Source of the DNA: Candidatus Saccharimonadota bacterium
GTDB lineage: Bacteria > Patescibacteriota > Saccharimonadia > Saccharimonadales > Saccharimonadaceae
Length of the DNA stretch: 64,000 bases
Reading direction: 5' to 3'
NCBI GenBank assembly: GCA_017510925.1
Contig: JAFWLT010000004.1
Coordinates: 1-64,000 of the forward strand
The translations under genes were made by a program, and so were the position numbers. Shown here in pieces: positions 59,695 through 64,000 of the stretch; the first letter of the stretch is position 1; every line of letters starts with the position of its first letter. The notes under the pieces were generated by a model that ran no database searches, was not told the origin of the DNA, and saw only the letters and a program-made list of their open reading frames with translations.

Positions 59695-61074
59695 TTATAA
59701 TGTCAACAAAATTAAGAGCCCAGGAATCAGTATAATATTCAGGGCATTAGGCAAACCAGAGAAGAATAGAAACGTCACAGCATACGCCACCATCAAACTC
59801 AAAATTAACCCGGCATATTTACGATTTTTAAGTGCCACTTTCACAGCCAAAACTATAATTATTATAAATAGCAAAACACCCACCAGCCCAGTCTCTAGGA
59901 ATAGAGAAGCATACTCATTCTGCACAATTTCCTTTGGCGCAGGGGAGAAACCATTATTATATAGTGCCTGCCCAGCCCCACCAATTCCTACGCCCACAGC
60001 CATCGTTTTAAAATCTTTTTTCCAAATCTCAAATGCAGATTTGAAAAGTCTTACTCTAGTATCTGTGGACTCAGCCACGTAGCCATCAAATATAGCTTCC
60101 TGAGCTTCAGAGTTTTCCACAGGCTTGGTAGAGTTTTCCACAGGCTCAAACTGTTCACTTCCCCTCACATCCACTACACCAAGCGACAAGTGATTAAGTA
60201 CTTTTGCAACACCATCGGCATAGGTGTCAGAAGTAGGGGAAGAAGCTGCAAAAATGCCTTGCAAATTTAGGGTGAATAAAAACGAAATCACAAACACGCC
60301 CAAAGTTTTGAGCGTAGTAAAGAAAACTTTTTTGGCTTCAGACTTTTTGGCTCGTGCAATTGCAAAAGAGAAGAGAAATACCAACCCTACTACCGTCGCA
60401 TAAATCGCCCCACGCGAAAACGTCAGAAACAACGTCGCTGCAAAAATAGCAAAAAGTATTAAATACTTTTTATTATGATTTTTGATGTAAAAATATACAG
60501 AAACTAGAATTGGCGCAATCAAAAGATTCCCCATAAATTGTGGCTCTATTGCAAATCCATTTGGATGTGGAAACCCAAACATTTGAGACACACATCCATC
60601 ACAGAGAAGAGAAGCACTTTGATTTGCTCCATTTACATCCAAAATACATTGCACTACACACCAAGCGCAAACAAATAATGCCGAAGAGAAAAACCACCGG
60701 AAAAATACTTTCCAAAAGTTCTCATCCAAATTTTCACGAAGCTCATAAAAAGCAATCACTGCAAAAAAGAGCAACCACATTACACCCACAGTCAAAAAAC
60801 TTCTTAGTGGATTCAAAGACCAACAAATGCTTAATGTCGCAAAAAGTGGGAAGAGCCACCACAAGATATTTCCAAACACCTTGGTAAATAATTGTTTCTT
60901 GTATTTCTTGACCACCATCACAAGGGAAAGAATAAAAAACAAGGCCAGCCAAATAAGAGGCAGGGAAAGTTCAAAATTCATTGTTTCATTGCCACCAAGC
61001 GAAATCACCGGAAAATACGAGAAAAAGAGAACTAAAGGTAGTACATAAAGAAAATATCTATACAACTTTTTCAT
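59695..61074 (-). CDS. O-antigen ligase/polymerase-like membrane protein (Wzy/WaaL family)
   Basis: A 459-residue membrane protein with about 11-12 helices and a large extracytoplasmic loop (about 270-370). The Wzy_C-type region LFLTFSRGAIYATVVGLVFL (about 214-233) with the conserved Arg, and the loop-end segment MAVGVGIGGAGQALYNNG followed by NEYASLFLETGLVGVLLF, are typical of O-antigen ligases and polymerases. It would polymerise or ligate surface polysaccharide units. It overlaps the upstream glycosyltransferase gene by 17 nt, and its last codons form the -35 box of the FISUMP gene downstream. Confidence 0.85.
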   Translation of the reverse strand: MKKLYRYFLYVLPLVLFFSYFPVISLGGNETMNFELSLPLIWLALFFILSLVMVVKKYKKQLFTKVFGNILWWLFPLFATLSICWSLNPLRSFLTVGVMWLLFFAVIAFYELRENLDENFWKVFFRWFFSSALFVCAWCVVQCILDVNGANQSASLLCDGCVSQMFGFPHPNGFAIEPQFMGNLLIAPILVSVYFYIKNHNKKYLILFAIFAATLFLTFSRGAIYATVVGLVFLFSFAIARAKKSEAKKVFFTTLKTLGVFVISFLFTLNLQGIFAASSPTSDTYADGVAKVLNHLSLGVVDVRGSEQFEPVENSTKPVENSEAQEAIFDGYVAESTDTRVRLFKSAFEIWKKDFKTMAVGVGIGGAGQALYNNGFSPAPKEIVQNEYASLFLETGLVGVLLFIIIIVLAVKVALKNRKYAGLILSLMVAYAVTFLFFSGLPNALNIILIPGLLILLTL

Positions 61075-62155
61075 TTACAAACTCCTTTATTTCACGGTCA
61101 AATCTTTCTACGCCAAATTCCCTCGCCGTTTCAGAAACTTTGCTAGGATCAAATTGTTTTTTCTCAAATGTAAGAATCGCGTCTTTAAGAGCACCTGTGG
61201 TTTGTTTATCAAACAAAATTCCGTTTTTGCCATCTTTAATATAGTCCAACGTGCCACCTTTAGAAAGTGCAATTACTGGACAGCCACAAGAAAGAGCCTC
61301 TACTGGTGCAATTCCAAATGGCTCAAGCGAAGGGAAGATGTAACCTTTGGCACCTGCCAGTAATTTTGACAATTCTTCCTTCCCTTTGAGTGGCAAGAAT
61401 TTGACAAATTCAGAATTTCCTGCTATTTTAATAAGTTTCCGGTGTTCCGGCCCTTCCCCCACTACTAATAATTCCCTTTTAAGTTCCCTGCACGCTCTCA
61501 CAGCAAGATCTAGCCTCTTCCAGTTCACCTGCCTGGATGTCACTATATAATAATTCCCTTTTTCGGCACCTTTATTTACGAAATCTTTTATTTCTACCGG
61601 TGGGTGAATTACCGTTGCCTCGCGCTTATAATATTTAGCAATCAATTCCTTTGCATATCCAGAGATCGTCACAAACTCATCTACCCTCTGCGCTGCTTCA
61701 AAATCTTTTTCACGAAGTGGTTTTACCAAAAGTTTAAAGAAAAATCTCACAATCGGATTAAAAATTCCAAAGCCTGGATTTTTTACATACATATCATAAA
61801 GCTGCCAATAATATTGCGTTGGTACGTGACAATAAGAAATATGCTTAGCGCCTGGCTTTAATTTTGAAACAGCCTTAGCCTCAGCTCCAGTTACTGAAAT
61901 TACCAAATCATATTCCGTAAGATCTAGTTTAGAAAACCAACGTTGCCTTAGTGGCCCCAAAATTCTACGAAAACAAACTGGAAAAATCTGCAGCCATCCA
62001 GTCCTCACGTCGGCATCAGAAAACCAATTAATTCCACGAGGAGAATATTTAGAAGTATAAATTGGTGCTTTAGGATACAAATGATGGATTTCGAGAAGTA
62101 CCTTTTCTGCCCCTCCTACATTTGTTAGCCAATCGCAAACAATCGCGACCTTCAT
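61058..62155 (-). CDS. Glycosyltransferase family 4 enzyme
   Basis: A 365-residue GT-B fold transferase. The N-terminal domain starts MKVAIVCDWLTNVGGAEKVL (about 1-20), with the glycine-rich acceptor loop. The C-terminal GT4 nucleotide-sugar site shows VTSRQVNWKRLDLAVRACRE (about 203-222), GAKGYIFPSLEPFGIAPVEALSCGCPVIALS (about 268-298; E-x7-E motif) and a conserved Gly-Gly-Thr. It probably adds a sugar, such as mannose, to an undecaprenyl-linked unit on the cytoplasmic side. Its ATG directly follows the stop of the priming transferase gene, so the three polysaccharide genes form one operon. Confidence 0.9.
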   Translation of the reverse strand: MKVAIVCDWLTNVGGAEKVLLEIHHLYPKAPIYTSKYSPRGINWFSDADVRTGWLQIFPVCFRRILGPLRQRWFSKLDLTEYDLVISVTGAEAKAVSKLKPGAKHISYCHVPTQYYWQLYDMYVKNPGFGIFNPIVRFFFKLLVKPLREKDFEAAQRVDEFVTISGYAKELIAKYYKREATVIHPPVEIKDFVNKGAEKGNYYIVTSRQVNWKRLDLAVRACRELKRELLVVGEGPEHRKLIKIAGNSEFVKFLPLKGKEELSKLLAGAKGYIFPSLEPFGIAPVEALSCGCPVIALSKGGTLDYIKDGKNGILFDKQTTGALKDAILTFEKKQFDPSKVSETAREFGVERFDREIKEFVNEKVV

Positions 62156-63580
62156 TTATTTTGCTCCTTCGCCTCTAAATACTGCAGCTATCGTTCTAAA
62201 GAAAATCTGCATATCAAGAAGTAGTGACCAGTTCATCACATAATATATGTCTAATGCTCTACGTTCTTCAAACGAAATATTCCTTCTACCAGAAACTTGT
62301 GCAAAGCCAGTAAGCCCAGACTTTACAGTAAGAATCAACGATCTATCACCATAGTCTTCTAGCTCACCCGGGATCAAAGCGCGAGGCCCAATCAAAGAAA
62401 TATCGCCCTTTAATATATTAAATAGTTGTGGGAGCTCATCTAATGAAGTTCTTCTAATAAACTTACCAAACTTTGTCACCCGAGGATCGTCCTTTAGAAA
62501 ATCCCCATTCTTGCGATATTTTTTAATCAGCTCTTTCTTCCCCATTTTAATAAATGCTTCTTCTGGCGTCATCCCACTCCATTCCGGTTTCATCGAACGG
62601 AATTTATAACATTTAAATTTTCGGTTATAGCGAGTCAATCTTTCGGACTTAAAGATTGCTGGTGCTTTAGGATTTCTAATTTTAAGAATCAAGAATACAA
62701 TTAGCATTGGAATTGCAGCCAGCACTAAACCAACCACGGCAAACAAAATATCAAATGCTCTTTTTACTACTGCCCAACCACCAGAAAGTGGTGTTAGTTT
62801 TACCAGCACAGCTGGCGTATTCCCAACAAGCTCTAGTTCACCGAAATGTGAAGAAAGTGCAGTCTCAGAAGGCACAAAATAGTACAAAAGATGCCGGTGC
62901 ACTGCTTGTTTATAAACATATTCGGTAGATTTTTCGTCAGTCTGAAAAATCACGTCCACTTTTACTTTTTTAAGCGCCTCTTTTAAAGATGAATACTGAC
63001 GAGTTTTTACATCCATCGGAATATATTTTTTGTTTGCCACTACTGCAGCCAAACGATATCCAGATTCTGGTGTAGACGTAATAAAATCTACCAAATACTC
63101 AGTATTTTTATTGTTACCAATAATTAAAACTTTTTTCACACCATAATTGTTTTTGAAAATCTGTCTCGCTACAAAAATTATCAAAATTCTTTCAATCATT
63201 AAGAAAATGAATGAGATCCCCACAGCCAAAACTGCAATTACTCTCACTGGGAAAAGACTTCTGTCTACAAAATAATCGTAAACAATCAGTGCAGCCACCG
63301 AAAGTACAGCTGCCAAAAATACCTTTCCTACTTCTGGAAGTCTAGATTTATTCAAAAATACCGATTTTTTATAAAGCCCAAGTGCTGCCAAAATTATCCA
63401 CATAATTGGCACTAACCATACGATTTCTAGAGTAAATTCCGAAAGTTGCGACTCAAACATATACGGCCGTGGATCTACGTGCACTCGTATGAAATATGAA
63501 AATGCAAATGATAAAATCAGCATCAACCCATCGCCAATTAACAGGGCTAAACGCAAAATATGATCGGATTTTTTCCGCAT
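62156..63580 (-). CDS. Undecaprenyl-phosphate sugar phosphotransferase (priming glycosyltransferase)
   Basis: A 474-residue membrane enzyme of the WbaP/CpsE type that transfers a sugar-1-phosphate to undecaprenyl phosphate, starting polysaccharide synthesis. Four N-terminal helices (about 10-130) are followed by a cytoplasmic CoA-binding-like domain, a fifth hydrophobic segment (about 275-300) and the catalytic bacterial sugar transferase domain: FKSERLTRYNRKFKCYKFRSM (about 313-333), TKFGKFIRRTSLDELPQLFN (about 370-389), GDISLIGPRALIPGE (about 392-406) and LTGFAQVSGRRNISFEER. TGATATAAT ends 6 nt before the ATG (leaderless). First gene of the polysaccharide operon. Confidence 0.93.
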   Translation of the reverse strand: MRKKSDHILRLALLIGDGLMLILSFAFSYFIRVHVDPRPYMFESQLSEFTLEIVWLVPIMWIILAALGLYKKSVFLNKSRLPEVGKVFLAAVLSVAALIVYDYFVDRSLFPVRVIAVLAVGISFIFLMIERILIIFVARQIFKNNYGVKKVLIIGNNKNTEYLVDFITSTPESGYRLAAVVANKKYIPMDVKTRQYSSLKEALKKVKVDVIFQTDEKSTEYVYKQAVHRHLLYYFVPSETALSSHFGELELVGNTPAVLVKLTPLSGGWAVVKRAFDILFAVVGLVLAAIPMLIVFLILKIRNPKAPAIFKSERLTRYNRKFKCYKFRSMKPEWSGMTPEEAFIKMGKKELIKKYRKNGDFLKDDPRVTKFGKFIRRTSLDELPQLFNILKGDISLIGPRALIPGELEDYGDRSLILTVKSGLTGFAQVSGRRNISFEERRALDIYYVMNWSLLLDMQIFFRTIAAVFRGEGAK

Positions 63581-63597
63581 ATATTTATTATATCACA

Positions 63598-63630
63598 AAA
63601 TACCCCCATAATAATATGGAGGTATTTATT
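63598..63630 (-). terminator. Terminator of the gene at the window edge
   Basis: On the minus strand AATACC-T-CCATA/TATGG-G-GGTATT forms a long hairpin followed by TTTTG. Confidence 0.7.
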
Positions 63631-63644
63631 GGTAAGAATTTTGA

Positions 63645-64000
63645 CTATTGTTTGGTAAATTTCATTTTTTCGCCATTGTAATTGAGAATTACGGCACCAT
63701 CTTTTACTTCGTAATCTACTTCCGAAGCGGTGCTAAAGCTAGATGAAGACATTTTGATTTTCTTGTCATCATAAGTAAAATCAATGTTAGTTTCGCTAGG
63801 AATGCTGGAGCTAATGTCGCCAGTATTCACAGTTTCGTCATCGCTAGTAAAGGCATTTGCAAGCGATTGCACTAAAGAACCCATCGTATCAGAGTTCATA
63901 GTAATCTTGAACACACCAGTGTTATCAGCTTTAAATTCAATTGCATAGTCCATGCCAAATGCTTTTAGCATGCTAAGTGAATCTTGAGTTTCGTTGCCAT
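63645..64000 (-). CDS. Partial secreted or lipoprotein-like protein, C-terminal part
   Basis: At least 118 residues ending ILNYNGEKMKFTKQ; the frame is open to the window edge, so the N-terminus is missing. The visible part is a beta-rich repeat pattern (YAIEFKADNTGVFKITMNSD, IDFTYDDKKIKM, YEVKDGAVILNYNGEKMKF) that resembles small lipocalin-like or DUF5640-like domains of Gram-positive lipoproteins, in which a cell-surface domain has the form W-x-Y-x-x-D-G-K. No cysteine is visible in this part. Function unknown. A hairpin terminator follows, and the polysaccharide operon promoter lies just beyond it. Confidence 0.65.
   Translation of the reverse strand, partial: GNETQDSLSMLKAFGMDYAIEFKADNTGVFKITMNSDTMGSLVQSLANAFTSDDETVNTGDISSSIPSETNIDFTYDDKKIKMSSSSFSTASEVDYEVKDGAVILNYNGEKMKFTKQ

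Overview
The window looks like a chromosomal segment of a Candidatus Saccharibacteria (TM7) or close Patescibacteria/CPR organism. The DNA is AT-rich and compact. The genes form a reduced set: DnaK, FtsH, type IV pilus parts, ComEC, a minimal SUF system, and many small secreted or membrane proteins of unknown function. TGA is used as an ordinary stop. This assignment is inference from gene content and style; no 16S or marker phylogeny was possible.

Layout. 1-3.9 kb: 5' part of dnaK behind a CIRCE operator, a lamin-tail surface protein, a membrane protein and a truncated flavoprotein. 3.9-8.9 kb: initiator tRNA, a pseudopilin cluster, tRNA-Ile(UAU), small membrane and FtsB-like proteins. 8.9-18.2 kb: phosphoglycerate mutase, an Ig-like surface protein, and an agmatine deiminase energy module (agmatine deiminase, antiporter, putrescine carbamoyltransferase, carbamate kinase) joined to glucose-6-phosphate isomerase, with a cloverleaf-like RNA element inside it. 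18.3-22.0 kb: a giant secreted protein with four FISUMP domains. 22-31 kb: M1 aminopeptidase, FtsH, Pro tRNAs, a two-domain peptidoglycan hydrolase, AspRS. 31-42 kb: RNase H, CBS protein, DsbA-like protein, an MMPL exporter with a secreted partner, PilB, CTP synthase, a DD-carboxypeptidase. 42-50.4 kb: L,D-transpeptidase, membrane pyrophosphatase, YebC, ComEC and the SUF genes. 50.4-56.3 kb: pseudopilin, RuvB, Orn, ArgRS, foldase. 56.4-59.7 kb: a second giant FISUMP protein. 59.7-64 kb: polysaccharide polymerase, glycosyltransferase and priming transferase. Twelve tRNA genes are spread through the window; no rRNA, CRISPR array or insertion sequence was seen.

How it fits together. Fermentative ATP could come from glycolysis enzymes and from agmatine breakdown to putrescine, CO2, NH3 and ATP. 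Pili, ComEC, secreted hydrolases and large adhesin-like proteins fit an epibiotic life on a host cell.

Main signals. (1) Two tandem FISUMP domains of the protein at 56360-59653 contain a 144-bp segment in which 20 of 21 differences fall at codon positions 1 or 2, while flanking DNA differs mainly at silent sites. This resembles variable regions of diversity-generating retroelements, although no reverse transcriptase or template repeat is visible here. (2) About 22 genes have a TGNTATAAT-type -10 element ending 5-9 nt before the start codon, so leaderless mRNAs seem to be the rule. (3) CATG is about ten-fold depleted by hand count, except in the pyrophosphatase gene and the SUF genes, which suggests recent transfer of those two segments.
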